64,000 nt of DNA from Actinoplanes sandaracinus (GCF_030009775.1 NZ_JASCTH010000010.1:87006-151005); one strand, 5' to 3'; positions 8,350 to 17,345 are shown, numbered from the stretch's first letter. The notes: generated from the letters alone by a model not told the origin. A program made the numbers and translations.

Positions 8350-9689
8350 GCCTCGTCCTTCACGGTCAGGGCGATCCGTTCCGGCACGCGCCGCCGAACC
8401 TCCAGCACGGTCAGCCGCGCGACCCCCTGCGGCAGGGGTTCTCCGTCGTCGTCCAGCAGCGGCCGCAGGGCCAGGTCGATGCTCTCCCGCGCGGCCGGCA
8501 GCCGGCCCAGCCGAGCCATCACCAGGCCCGACACCGTGTCGTACAACTCGTCCTCGGGCAGCCGCACCCCGGTCGCCTCGGCGACCTCGTCGATCCGGGA
8601 CCGGCCCGGCACCAGCCACGTGCCGTCGCCGCCGCGCTCGATCACCGGCTCCGGCAGGTCGTCCTCGTCGCGGATCTCACCGACCAGTTCCTCGGCCACA
8701 TCCTCCAGGGTGATGATCCCGGCGAACCCGCCGAACTCGTCGACCACCACCGCCATCTGCCGGTGCGCCGCCTTGAGCCGGTCCAGCACCTGCGGCAGCG
8801 TGCAGGACTCGGGCAGCACCACCGGGGTGGTCGCCAGGGCACTGACCGGGGTGGTGGCGCGCGCCGACGGCTCCACGGTGATCACATCGTTGATGGAGAC
8901 CAGTCCGATCACATCGTCGTATCCGTCCCCGATCACCGGGAACCGGGAATGCCCGGTGTCCAGCAGGTCGACCACCCGGGACGCCGGCTCGGCCGCACCG
9001 ATCGACGTCACGTCCACCCGCGGGCGCATCACCTCGGCGGCCGTGCGGCTCCGGAAGTCCAGCCCGTGGTCCAGCAGGCGGGCCGCCCGCGCGTCCAGGG
9101 CGCCGTGCGCGCTCGACGTCTCGATGATCCGGTCCAGGTCCTCAGGGGTCGCGCCCTGCGGCAGCTCCTCCACCGGCTCGATACCGACCGTGCGCAGCAG
9201 CCGGTTCGCGGTGGCGTCGAACACCCGGATCACCGGCCCCACCACGGTCAGATAGATCACCGTGGACCGCGACAGCGCCCGCGCCACCGCCTCGGGGCGG
9301 GCGATCGCCAGGTTCTTCGGGGCCAGCTCGCCGAGAACCATCTGCACCACCGTCGCGAACAGCAGCGCCACCACCATCGAGATCGAGGTGGTCACACCCT
9401 CCGGCAGGCCGGTCGCCCCGAGCAGCTGCGCGGTGCCCCGGCCCAGGAACGGCTCGGCGACGTAACCGGCCAGCAGCGCGGTCACGGTGATGCCGACCTG
9501 GGAGCCGGACAGCACGAACGACAGTTTCTGGGTGACGTCGAGGGCCCGGCGTGCGGCCGCGTCGCCCTCGTCGGCCAGCACCCGCAGCCGCTCGCGGTCG
9601 ACCGCCACATAGGCGAACTCCTGGGCCACGAAATAGCCGGTCGCGACGGTCAGCAGCACAATGGCGAGGATGCCGATCGTGATCAGCAC
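8346..9689 (-). CDS. CNNM/CBS/CorC_HlyC membrane protein
   Basis: This is a 447-residue protein from a GTG start (MLITIGILAIVLLTVATGYF). It has the CNNM domain (FVAQEFAYVAVDRERLRVLA; VLGELAPKNLAIARPE), two CBS domains (VMRPRVDVTSIG to INDVI; MAVVVDEFGGFAGIITLEDV) and a C-terminal CorC_HlyC domain (residues about 350-440). It is the first gene of a two-gene unit with the shorter paralogue and overlaps it by 4 bp. The expected role is divalent-cation transport or homeostasis at the cytoplasmic membrane. Older annotations call such proteins hemolysins; there is no evidence for that activity here. Confidence 0.92.
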   Translation of the reverse strand: MLITIGILAIVLLTVATGYFVAQEFAYVAVDRERLRVLADEGDAAARRALDVTQKLSFVLSGSQVGITVTALLAGYVAEPFLGRGTAQLLGATGLPEGVTTSISMVVALLFATVVQMVLGELAPKNLAIARPEAVARALSRSTVIYLTVVGPVIRVFDATANRLLRTVGIEPVEELPQGATPEDLDRIIETSSAHGALDARAARLLDHGLDFRSRTAAEVMRPRVDVTSIGAAEPASRVVDLLDTGHSRFPVIGDGYDDVIGLVSINDVITVEPSARATTPVSALATTPVVLPESCTLPQVLDRLKAAHRQMAVVVDEFGGFAGIITLEDVAEELVGEIRDEDDLPEPVIERGGDGTWLVPGRSRIDEVAEATGVRLPEDELYDTVSGLVMARLGRLPAARESIDLALRPLLDDDGEPLPQGVARLTVLEVRRRVPERIALTVKDEA

Positions 9690-9983
9690 GCAGAGTCACC
9701 GTATTTACGATCGAACACGTGCCAGGGATCCGCACGTGCAACTGGATGTGGGCGTCTCTGAGCGGCCTGCAGCGTCTCGGCGAACCCGCCGCTCAGGCCG
9801 GTGTCTGTACCCACGCCGTCGATTGCTACACCTGGCCGGGCCGGTCGCGCCGGTCCGGTCTGGGGTGTTACGGACCGCCGCTGCGGGCGCGCCAAGGCCG
9901 GTGGAGTCCCGGACGCGCCCGTACGAGTGACGGCGCTCGGCCGCCCCTTGATCGTCTTCAGCCGGTCCTTCTTCAGTGCCGGG
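9690..9983. other. intergenic region between convergent-free blocks
   Basis: These 294 bases upstream of the CNNM operon contain no reading frame with normal composition, no strong ribosome-binding site and no clear repeat. They presumably hold the CNNM operon promoter and the 3' end of the azoreductase transcript. Confidence 0.4.
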
Positions 9984-10619
9984 TCAGGGCGCCGCGGTCA
10001 GGAGCTTGGCGACGTCGCGGGCGCGGGCGTGGGCCTCGCGGCGGGCGGTCTCCGCGTCCTCGGTGACGAGGTTGGGGCGGAAATGGACCGGGCTGATGTC
10101 GGTCACGCCGGTCCAGCGGAGCCAGTCCTCGAGATAGGGGGCCTGGAAATCGGCGCCGAACGCGGGGCCGCGCTCCGGCCCGTACACCGCACTGGTGTAG
10201 ACGACGGCGGCGCGCTTGCCGCGCAGCAACCCCGAGTAGCCGTGCCGCGGGTCGAAGCCGAAGGCGAGGCCCGGCTGGCTGATCACGTCGATGAACTGCT
10301 TGAGGATGTAGGGCACGCCGGCGTTCCACATCGGCACGCTGAACAGGTAGGTGTCGGCGGCGTCGAAGCGGCGGAACGTGGCGACCGCGGCGTCCCAGGC
10401 GCGGGCGGCGTCACCCTCCGGCTGCGAGCCCGCGAAGACGGCCATCTTCGCGGCGACCGCGTCAGGGCCGAAGGCGGGGAGGGTGCCGTCCCACAGGTCC
10501 CACTCGTCGATCGGCAAGGCCGGGTTCACCTCGCGGACGGTGTCGACAAACGTGGTGGCGACGGCCAGTGACTCGGAGAGCGGGCCACGAGGCGAGGCGG
10601 AGATGTGCAGAAGCGTCAC
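9984..10619 (-). CDS. azoR: FMN-dependent NADH:azoreductase / quinone reductase
   Basis: The GTG start is fixed by AGGAGG six bases upstream (10626-10631 region on the complement). The 211-residue flavodoxin-like protein begins MTLLHISASPRGPLSESLAV, where SPRG.xSxS is the FMN phosphate loop. It also contains FSVPMWNAGVPYILKQFID and TSAVYG, both typical of AcpD/AzoR. Family role: two-electron reduction of quinones or azo compounds using NADH, often for thiol and quinone stress. It is divergent from a MarR regulator, with two identical palindromes in between, so it is almost certainly the target of that regulator. Confidence 0.9.
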   Translation of the reverse strand: MTLLHISASPRGPLSESLAVATTFVDTVREVNPALPIDEWDLWDGTLPAFGPDAVAAKMAVFAGSQPEGDAARAWDAAVATFRRFDAADTYLFSVPMWNAGVPYILKQFIDVISQPGLAFGFDPRHGYSGLLRGKRAAVVYTSAVYGPERGPAFGADFQAPYLEDWLRWTGVTDISPVHFRPNLVTEDAETARREAHARARDVAKLLTAAP

Positions 10620-10641
10620 GGTGATCCTCCTGGAATTTGAA

Positions 10642-10684
10642 TGCGTGCGCACGCACATTTCTACTCTGGTGCGTGCGCACGCAC
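10642..10684. promoter_or_regulatory. tandem palindromic operators of the MarR/azoreductase promoter region
   Basis: The perfect 14-bp palindrome TGCGTGCGCACGCA occurs twice, at 10642-10655 and 10670-10683; the second extends to a 16-bp palindrome (10669-10684). The copies are 28 bp apart, start to start, and fill the 87-bp space between the divergent azoreductase and MarR genes. This arrangement fits two MarR dimers controlling both promoters. The palindrome is seen directly; the binding protein is inferred. Confidence 0.8.
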
Positions 10685-10706
10685 AAGAATTCGCTAGGAT
10701 CAGGTG

Positions 10707-11192
10707 ATGAGCGACACCGACGTGGCCGCCTGGGCCACCCTGCTGCGGGTGCACGCGGCGCTGGTCCCCGTCCTCGACCGGGAACTCCAGGCCGCCTGTG
10801 CGCTACCGCTGACCTGGTACGACGTATTGCTGGAACTCAACTACGCGCCGGATTGCCGGCTCAGCATGGGTGAACTCGGCCAGAAGGCGGTGGTCAGCCG
10901 GACTCGGGTCAGCCGGGTCGTCGACGCCCTCGCCGCGGCCGGGCTGGTGACCCGGGAGAGCAACCCGGACGACCGGCGGTCCGCCTACGCGACCCTCACC
11001 GACGCCGGGCGGGAACGCTTCCGGGCCGCGGCGCCGATCTATCTGGACGGGATTCGGCGGCATTTCACCGACCGGATGACGGCGGGTGAGTCGCGTACGA
11101 TCGCCGGCGCCCTCGCCAAGGTCCTCGCCGCCGTCCCGCCGGGTGGCGCCGTCCCGCCGGGCGGTGCTGTCCCTCCCGCCGTGACCGGCTGA
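10707..11192 (+). CDS. MarR-family regulator
   Basis: This is a 161-residue protein (MSDTDVAAWATLLRVHAALV) with the winged-helix core MGELGQKAVVSRTRVSRVVD followed by the wing LVTRESNPDDRRSAYATLTD; the DDRR signature is characteristic of MarR. GTG 10704 directly before the ATG is an alternative start; AGGATCAGG serves both. The C terminus is a short repetitive tail with three VPPGGA-type units encoded by a small tandem duplication (11133-11180). It is divergent from the azoreductase, with twin palindromes between, and probably senses quinone, azo or electrophile stress (inference). Confidence 0.9.
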   Translation: MSDTDVAAWATLLRVHAALVPVLDRELQAACALPLTWYDVLLELNYAPDCRLSMGELGQKAVVSRTRVSRVVDALAAAGLVTRESNPDDRRSAYATLTDAGRERFRAAAPIYLDGIRRHFTDRMTAGESRTIAGALAKVLAAVPPGGAVPPGGAVPPAVTG

Positions 11193-11260
11193 AACGTCGT
11201 GGGCGGGCATCGATGATCTGCTACCTTGCGACGCTCAGCGAGGTGGACCGAAGGATTGAT

Positions 11261-11570
11261 GTGCGTCGTACTGCTTTCAGTGTTTCTGCTTTGCCGGCCA
11301 TCGCGACGATGGCTCTCACCGGTTGCGGCGAGCCGGAGAAAGTCGGCGGGGCACGTCGGGGTCGGCGCCGCATATCTGGCCGGTTCCGCCGACCTGTCCG
11401 CCCACTCGCGCGGCGTCACGGACCCCAGGATCAGGGACGCGGCGGGTAAGGTTGGCGACGAAATGACCGCGCTCGATGCGGCCTGGCAGAAGAAACCGGG
11501 CAAGAAGCCCAGCGAGAAGGCCCTCAACAGCGCCATCGCCGAGCTGAAGACAGCCTGCCCCGCCGGTTAG
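11261..11570 (+). pseudogene. small lipoprotein gene split by a frameshift
   Basis: From GTG 11261 (AAGGA at 11251-11255) one frame gives a lipoprotein signal VRRTAFSVSALPAIATMALT followed by GCGEPEKVGG (lipobox LTGC). That frame then loses sense. From about 11351 the next frame continues with protein-like sequence AAYLAGSADLSAHSRGVTDP down to ELKTACPAG and a stop at 11570. Removing one G from the GGGG run at 11348-11351 joins the two into a single secreted protein of about 102 residues. Either this is an inactivated gene, a sequencing error in a G run, or slippage. The family was not recognised. Confidence 0.6.
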
Positions 11571-11684
11571 CCGCAGCCCGTGCCCAGTCCGGCGGCCGTC
11601 CCCGCCGGCCGGGCCCGCGGGCCCGGAAACGGCCACCGGGTCGCGGGACGGCTCCGGGCGTACGGGGAAAGGGGTGTGGGAGCG

Positions 11685-12686
11685 GTGAGCCCCGACAGTG
11701 GTGACCGGGCGACCATGGCTGAAGTCGCACACGCCGCCGGGGTCTCCCTGGCGACCGTGTCGAAAGTGTGGAACGGGCGCGCGGACGTCTCCGACAGCAC
11801 CCGGCAGCGGGTCGAGGAACTGCTGCGCCAGCAGGGGTACCGAGGCCGCCGTGCCTGGCGGCAGGAGGCCGCCGGGGTGATCGACGTGATCTTCTCGGAG
11901 ATCGACTGCGCGTGGGAGGGCGAGCATCTGCGCGGCATCGAGGCCGCCGTCCACGAGGCGGGTGTGCGACTCGTCGTGTCGTCTCTGGAACGTGGCGAGA
12001 CCGCCCGGCGACAGCTCCTCCAGCGGCTCCGCGCCGGCCGCACCGACGGAGCGATCCTCGCGACGATGACCGCCTCCGGGCCCCTGCCCGCCGCTCTGAC
12101 CAGGCTCAACGTTCCGATCGTGGCCCTCGACCCGGTTCGGCGGACAGCGGACCTGCCCCGGGTTGACGCCGCGAACTTCGACGGGGCGCGAGCCGCGACC
12201 GCGCACCTGCTCGGCCTCGGGCACCGCCGGATCGGCCTGGTCACCGGCCTCGGCGAACTGGTGTGCAGCCGCGCCCGGCTGGACGGGTTCGTCGCCGCGC
12301 ACGAGGAAGCCGGCGTTCCGCTCCATCGCGACCTGGTCGAGCAGGGCGACTTCGACTTCCCGTCCGGAGTGGTGGCCGGCGGCAGGCTGCTGGACCGGCG
12401 CCACCCGCCGACGGCGATCTTCGCGACCAGTGACCTGATGGCGCTCGGCGTCTACGAAGCGGCCCGGCTGCGCCACGTGTCCATTCCTGATCGGCTCAGC
12501 GTCGTCGGTTTCGACGACCTGCCGAGTGCCCGCTGGGCGGCGCCGCCCCTGACCACGGTGCGGCAGCCGCTGCGCGAGATGGGCCGGCTCGCGGCTCGGA
12601 CGGTGCTGGGCCTGGCCGATGGCGGCAGGCTCGACACCCAGCTCGTGGTGCGCGACAGCACGGCCGTGTGCCGGGACGCCGCCTAG
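11685..12686 (+). CDS. LacI-family transcriptional regulator
   Basis: This is a protein of about 333 residues. The LacI headpiece MAEVAHAAGVSLATVSKVWN lies at residues 11-30, and a periplasmic-binding-like sensor domain follows, ending in VVGFDDLPSARWAAPPLTTV. Starts at GTG 11676, GTG 11685 or ATG 11715 are all possible; none has an ideally spaced ribosome-binding site. Family role: repression of carbohydrate genes, released by a sugar. No sugar gene is adjacent. Two LacI-style palindromes occur elsewhere in this window (near 45138 and 56630), but linking them to this protein would be speculation. Confidence 0.9.
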   Translation: MSPDSGDRATMAEVAHAAGVSLATVSKVWNGRADVSDSTRQRVEELLRQQGYRGRRAWRQEAAGVIDVIFSEIDCAWEGEHLRGIEAAVHEAGVRLVVSSLERGETARRQLLQRLRAGRTDGAILATMTASGPLPAALTRLNVPIVALDPVRRTADLPRVDAANFDGARAATAHLLGLGHRRIGLVTGLGELVCSRARLDGFVAAHEEAGVPLHRDLVEQGDFDFPSGVVAGGRLLDRRHPPTAIFATSDLMALGVYEAARLRHVSIPDRLSVVGFDDLPSARWAAPPLTTVRQPLREMGRLAARTVLGLADGGRLDTQLVVRDSTAVCRDAA

Positions 12687-12862
12687 GCCGGCCGCCCAGA
12701 GGGCTGGCTGGCGTCGGTGGACACCACGATGGGGTATGCCGCGGTGTCTATCCCGAGGACGTCATCGCGCACCACCGGGACGCGCACCGGAGGCCAGTCC
12801 TTGAACCCCACCGCCAACGAGCGGATGTGCGGTCAGCGGCGAGCGTGCGGCGTTCCTGATCG

Positions 12863-13651
12863 ATGCACCAGGATGGGGAGATGGATGAAGAACATCGTCT
12901 TCCTGGCGGAAACACCGGTGGAGCGGTTCGGATTGGCGACACCGTGCGGCGCGTGCCGGGTCGCTGGACACCGTCGGTGCATGCGGTGCTCCGGCATCTG
13001 GAAGCTGCCGGCTTCGACGGCGCGCCTCGGGCCCTTGGTTTCGACGACCAAGGCCGAGAAATCCTGTCGTATCTACCCGGCGACGTCGTGGGCGACACGC
13101 GACCGTGGCCCATTTGGGTCCACAGCGACGAGGCGTTACGCCAGGTCGCCGGCTGGCTGCGGGACCTGCACGGCGCCGTGGCGAGCTTCACGCCCCCCTC
13201 CGATGCGACCTGGCGTGAGGGCGGGACCTGGCGTCCCGGTCTGATCATCGGCCACAACGACGCGGCACCCTACAACGCCACCTGGCAAGACGGACGCCTG
13301 GTGGGCTTCTTCGACTGGGACTTCGCCGCCCCGGTCACACCCGAGTGGGATCTGGCCTTCACGGCCTTCGCCTGGGTGCCGCTTCACGCTCGCCACGTCG
13401 TGGCGGCGGAAGGATTCACCGCGTTCGCACAGCGTCCCCGGCGATTGCGGTTGTTCCTCGACGCCTACGGGTGGAGCGGACCCCTTGAACAGTTCATCGA
13501 CATCGTGCGCCAACGGGTGACCGCCTCCGCCCAGGGCATCCGTCGGAGCGCCGCCGCCGGTGATCCCGCCTACCAGAACATGATCAAGAATGGCGTCGAT
13601 ACAGCACTGGAGACGGCCGTGAACGAACTGGCCGACTTCCCGCACCACTAA
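12863..13651 (+). CDS. aminoglycoside phosphotransferase-family protein (APH)
   Basis: This is a 262-residue protein-kinase-like fold. It has the Brenner motif GHNDAAPYNATW (catalytic Asp, Mg-binding Asn) and the metal-binding FFDWDFAAP segment, both in the expected C-terminal lobe positions. The N-terminal lobe is short (about 85 residues) and has no clear glycine loop. ATG 12881 is an alternative start. Family members phosphorylate aminoglycosides, choline, homoserine or other small molecules. Nothing in the context points to antibiotic resistance, so a metabolic or unknown substrate is as likely. Confidence 0.8.
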   Translation: MHQDGEMDEEHRLPGGNTGGAVRIGDTVRRVPGRWTPSVHAVLRHLEAAGFDGAPRALGFDDQGREILSYLPGDVVGDTRPWPIWVHSDEALRQVAGWLRDLHGAVASFTPPSDATWREGGTWRPGLIIGHNDAAPYNATWQDGRLVGFFDWDFAAPVTPEWDLAFTAFAWVPLHARHVVAAEGFTAFAQRPRRLRLFLDAYGWSGPLEQFIDIVRQRVTASAQGIRRSAAAGDPAYQNMIKNGVDTALETAVNELADFPHH

Positions 13652-14286
13652 CCCGGAACGCCTGCCTGGAGACAAGCGCCACGCGGATTTGCCGCTGCCT
13701 CAGCGGTCGCCCGCTCGGCCCGGCGGTGGTCATCCCACTTAACCAACGTGAGCGTCTCGGCATCAACGTGAGCGTCTAAGCGTCGAAGACGGCCCACAGC
13801 GGGTCGACGTCGTCGTTCATGCCGGCCGACCTCAGCGCACCGCCGCCGTCGCCCCGTTACTCCCCGGGCAGTCATCGAAGCACGGGCCGCTGTGCTCGTT
13901 CTGCACAGTGGACTCGTTCTGCACAGTGGACCAGTCACCCGCGCCGCTGGTGACCCGCCACGGCTGCACGGCCCTCCCGATTCATAGCCTCTGCTGGTTC
14001 ATAGCCTCTGCTGGACTACCGAATCCTGCCCCGCTGGCCCTCCCTTGTCGTTCAGGCACAGTAACGAGCGGCCTGGCCATCGTGTTTCTGACGGTGCTGG
14101 CCCGTCCGCCGTCCGCCGTCCGCCGTCAGCTGTCTGCCGTCTGCCGCTGGTGGGTCGGGGCCACCCGGCACCGGCAGTCGTTCGCCGTTCGGGTTTCGGC
14201 GTCCGGTCGTTGCGGTGGTTGCGTTCGGCGGGTGTTCGGGTTCGACAGCCGGGTGTTCGGGTTCGGCGGCCGGCCCTTTGCCGTGG
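13652..14286. repeat. gene-free spacer with short direct duplications
   Basis: No convincing gene lies in these 635 bases. Several short tandem duplications are visible: ACGTGAGCGTCT twice near 13747-13781, TTCTGCACAGTGGAC twice near 13898-13932, TTCATAGCCTCTGCTGG twice at 13981-14014, and CGTCCGC/CTGTCTGC-type 7-mers near 14103-14145. Base composition is slightly lower in GC than the neighbouring genes. Confidence 0.55.
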
Positions 14287-15345
14287 TCACCGACGCAGGT
14301 CCCAGGTGAACACTCGACTCGCCGTTCCGACGGCGGCGACGGCCGCCAGGGCCAGCGGCACGACCGCCGGCAGCAGACCGCCGGCCCCCGGCTCCTGCCA
14401 GGCGATCCGGGCCAATTGGGTCACCGCGGCACCGGGTAGCGACAACATCATCCAGGTCACCTCGCCCGGCGGAGTCTGCGCCGTCCACAGCGCACCACCC
14501 AGGAACGCCAGTGCGATCGGTGTGGTGGTGAGCTGCGCCAACTCCGGTGCTGAGGTGAAGGCGGCGGTCAGCGCGGCGAAAGCGCAGGCGACCGCGGTGC
14601 CGGTCATGACCGCGAGCACGAGGGGCACGGCAGCGACCCCGCCGAGACCGTCGGCTGCGGCCACGACGCCGAGCAGCACCACTGTCTGTGCCACGGACAG
14701 CATCGCCGACGGCACCAGGGTGCCCGTCAGGATCGCGGTGTCGGACGCCCCGCTGTTTCGTAACCGCCGCAGAACGGACTGCTGACGGCGCGCTGCCAGA
14801 GTGGTGGTCGCGGACACGTAGGCCGTCAACGCCATCAGCGTGGACAGAAGCAGGCCGACGGCCACACCTGGGCCGGCCCGGCCGGTGTCTGCCTCCGCCC
14901 ACAGGATCAGCAACCCGAGAGCGACCGGCAGAACAACGCCCAGCGCCACCGTGAGCCCACTCCGGCGCAACAGCGTGAACTCCGCCCCCGCGATGAGCAA
15001 CCAGGCCGGTCGGCCGGAACTCCGCCTCGTCGGTTCGGGATCGGGCTTGGCTGCCTGGGGGTCCGGGTTTGTCGGTTCGGGATCGGGCTTGGCTGCCTGG
15101 GGGTCCGGCCTCGTCCGCTCGGGATCGGGCTTGGCTGCCTGGGGGTCCGGCCTCGTCCGCTCGGGATCGGGCTTGGCTGCCTGGAGGTCCGGCCTCGTCC
15201 GCTCGGGGACCGGTCTCGCTGCCTCGGGATCAGGCCTCACCAGACCGAGGCCTGGCCTCGTCACCTCGGGATCAGGCCCGGTTGGGTTTCGACCAGTGGT
15301 TGCCTGGCAGGTCTCCTGCCCTTCTGGCGTCTCTCGGCGTTTCAT
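14287..15345 (-). CDS. ABC-2 type permease with an N-terminal Pro-rich repeat tail
   Basis: The 352-residue product starts MKRRETPEGQETC, with its ATG overlapping the ATPase stop by 4 bp, so the start is well supported. Residues about 24-105 are a low-complexity cytoplasmic tail of 14-residue units (DPERTRPDPQAAKP and variants). Residues about 115-350 form six predicted membrane helices of an ABC-2/CcmB-like permease (SGLTVALGVVLPVALGLLIL; GTLVPSAMLSVAQTVVLLGV). Together with the upstream ATPase it should form an exporter. The repeat tail is not part of the family fold and is produced by a 42-bp minisatellite. Confidence 0.85.
   Translation of the reverse strand: MKRRETPEGQETCQATTGRNPTGPDPEVTRPGLGLVRPDPEAARPVPERTRPDLQAAKPDPERTRPDPQAAKPDPERTRPDPQAAKPDPEPTNPDPQAAKPDPEPTRRSSGRPAWLLIAGAEFTLLRRSGLTVALGVVLPVALGLLILWAEADTGRAGPGVAVGLLLSTLMALTAYVSATTTLAARRQQSVLRRLRNSGASDTAILTGTLVPSAMLSVAQTVVLLGVVAAADGLGGVAAVPLVLAVMTGTAVACAFAALTAAFTSAPELAQLTTTPIALAFLGGALWTAQTPPGEVTWMMLSLPGAAVTQLARIAWQEPGAGGLLPAVVPLALAAVAAVGTASRVFTWDLRR
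15034..15215. repeat. in-frame 42-bp minisatellite inside the ABC permease gene
   Basis: About four and a half copies of a 42-bp unit start near 15034, 15076, 15118, 15160 and 15202 (each contains TCGGGATCGGGCTTGGCTGC or a close variant). The 42-bp period keeps frame, adding 14 residues per copy to the permease N terminus. Middle copies are nearly identical and edge copies are diverged, which fits replication slippage or unequal exchange. Confidence 0.9.
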
Positions 15346-16085
15346 CGGCTCTGCTCCGTTGCGTCAGGGGAGAGCGGTGGGCCGCCGGCTATCCGGTGGA
15401 AGGCGGCGGCGAGCGCTCCCGGCCCACCCGCATCGGCGACCGTGCCCGTGAACGCCACTCGGCCCCGGTCCATGATCACCACACGGTCGGCTAGCGCCTC
15501 CGCCTCCTCGAAGAAGTGAGTGGTCAGCAGAATCGTCGTGCCCTGCCGGCGGCGTTCGCGTAGCAGCGCCCACGTGCGCTGCCGCGACTCCGGGTCGAGA
15601 CCGGTGGACGGCTCGTCGAGCACCAGGAGCCGAGGAACGCCGCAGAGGGCGACGGCCAGATCGAGCCGGCGCCGCTCACCGCCCGAAAGCTGCCGCACCC
15701 GAACCGCGGCGCGGTGCTCCAGATCCAGTTCACCGAGCAACTCGGCCGACACCGGGCCGACACGGTCGCGCCGGTGCAGGCGGAGCCAGAGCCGCACCGT
15801 CTCGGCGACCGTCAGATCCGGCGCCAACCCGCTCTCCTGCGGGACCACTCCCACCTCGGCGGCAAGCCGGCGCCGCTCAGCGAACGGATCGCGGCCCAGC
15901 AGACGGACTCTGCCGCCGGCCGGGCGGCGCTGCCCCAGCAACACTTCCAGGGTGGTGGTCTTGCCCGCTCCGTTCGTGCCGAGCAGCGCCAGCAACTCAC
16001 CCTGCCCGACTTCCAGATCAACGCCGCACACCACTTCGGACCGGCCGTACGTGAAACGCACGCCCTGACATGTGATCGCCTTCAT
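15342..16085 (-). CDS. ABC transporter ATP-binding protein
   Basis: This is a 247-residue ATPase from ATG 16085 (MKAITCQGVRFTYGRSEVVC); an upstream in-frame ATG at 16136 would add 17 residues lacking the family pattern. Walker A is GTNGAGKTTTLE, the signature is QLSGGERRRLDLAVAL, Walker B is LLVLDEPSTGLDP, and the H-loop is TTHFFEEAEAL. It belongs to the DrrA/CcmA-like drug or lipid exporter group. It is coupled by a 4-bp overlap to the permease downstream and divergent from a DesK-like kinase gene, the classical layout of a two-component system controlling its own exporter. Confidence 0.93.
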   Translation of the reverse strand: MKAITCQGVRFTYGRSEVVCGVDLEVGQGELLALLGTNGAGKTTTLEVLLGQRRPAGGRVRLLGRDPFAERRRLAAEVGVVPQESGLAPDLTVAETVRLWLRLHRRDRVGPVSAELLGELDLEHRAAVRVRQLSGGERRRLDLAVALCGVPRLLVLDEPSTGLDPESRQRTWALLRERRRQGTTILLTTHFFEEAEALADRVVIMDRGRVAFTGTVADAGGPGALAAAFHRIAGGPPLSPDATEQSR

Positions 16086-16211
16086 GCCGTTGAGTTTCGG
16101 CTCAGATCGGACGCTGCCGTAGTGCCATTCGTGCACCAGCTTCGATGACAGATGTCATCAATCCGCGTCGCGGTTCCCCGGCGCCGTCGTCCGGCCCCGC
16201 ATCATGGTGAC

Positions 16212-17345
16212 GTGAACGCAACGACCGAACACTCCACCGGCCTGGCAGCCCTGCACCGGCTCACCTGGTGGACCCTCGTCGGCTGCCTGATCGGCGTGGT
16301 GGCGATCATCGCCTTCGAGCCGCCGACGCCGGCCGCCAAGAGCGTGGTGTTCGCCGTGCTGCTGCCGGTGTGCGCGGTTGCCGGCCGGCTCTTCGCCGTA
16401 GCGGTTCTGGGCACACCGCCGCCTCCGACAGCGGTCACCGTGGTGGCCGCCATCGGCGCGGCCGGCATCCTGCTGTATTCCGGTGCGGTCGGCTACGGCG
16501 GATTCCCCTGGGCGTTGCCGCTGGCCGTGCTGCTCGCCGCGGTGCACGCCGGAGCCCGGTGGCCCGCCGTGGTGGTGTGGCCGTCCGGGGTGGCCATCGC
16601 CTTCGGCGCGTCACTGGCCGGCTCCTGGTCGATCGGCCCGGCCGCCGTCTCCGACGCCCTGACCGACGCCGGCATCACCGCGCTCTGTGCCGTCTCGCTG
16701 TATGCGCAGGTTTGGATGGCGACCGTCGCCGAGCGCCTCGACCAGGCGAGGACCACCGCTGTCACCGGTGAGCGGCAGCGCTTCGCCGCCGAGCTGCACG
16801 ACATTCAGGGGCACAACCTCCAGGTCATCGCTCTCAAGAGCGAGCTGGCCGAGCGGCTGGCCGGCACCGACCCGGCGCAGGCCGTCGCTCTGATGCGCGA
16901 CGTGCAGGAGCTGGCCCGGCAGGCCCTCGGCGACACCCGCGCGCTCGTCCGCGGCTATCGCGCGGTGTCCCTCGACACCGAGATCGCCAACTCCGCCCGG
17001 GTGCTCGACGCCGCCGGGATCGAGTCGTCCATCTCGCCGGCCGGCGAGCGACCATCCCTGTCGCCGGCGGTGACGAACCTGCTCGGCCTCGTCGTCCGGG
17101 AGTGCACCACCAACGTGCTGCGGCACAGCACCGCCCGCCGATGCGAGATCTCACTGAGCTCCGAGGCCGGCACCGCGGTGCTGCGCTTCGTCAACGACGC
17201 ACCGCTGGAGGGCCCGGCCGGCCCCACCGGAGGATTGGCCACGCTGCGAGACCGTTTGGAGTCTGCCGGGGGGAGCCTTCGGTCCACCGGTACCGCCGAC
17301 AGTTTCACCGTCACCGCGTGTTTGCCCCTGGCGGCCGCCCGATGA
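16212..17345 (+). CDS. DesK-like sensor histidine kinase
   Basis: This is a 377-residue kinase from GTG 16212 (VNATTEHSTGLAALHRLTWW). Five or six hydrophobic helices fill residues 15-165 with no extracytoplasmic domain. The phospho-acceptor motif is RFAAELHDIQGHNLQVIALK, and the HATPase domain carries VVRECTTNVLRHS (N box) and GPTGGLATLRDRL (G box). Such kinases (DesK, LiaS-like) often sense membrane state. It is coupled by ATGA to the response regulator and divergent from the ABC exporter, which it probably controls. Confidence 0.92.
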   Translation: MNATTEHSTGLAALHRLTWWTLVGCLIGVVAIIAFEPPTPAAKSVVFAVLLPVCAVAGRLFAVAVLGTPPPPTAVTVVAAIGAAGILLYSGAVGYGGFPWALPLAVLLAAVHAGARWPAVVVWPSGVAIAFGASLAGSWSIGPAAVSDALTDAGITALCAVSLYAQVWMATVAERLDQARTTAVTGERQRFAAELHDIQGHNLQVIALKSELAERLAGTDPAQAVALMRDVQELARQALGDTRALVRGYRAVSLDTEIANSARVLDAAGIESSISPAGERPSLSPAVTNLLGLVVRECTTNVLRHSTARRCEISLSSEAGTAVLRFVNDAPLEGPAGPTGGLATLRDRLESAGGSLRSTGTADSFTVTACLPLAAAR

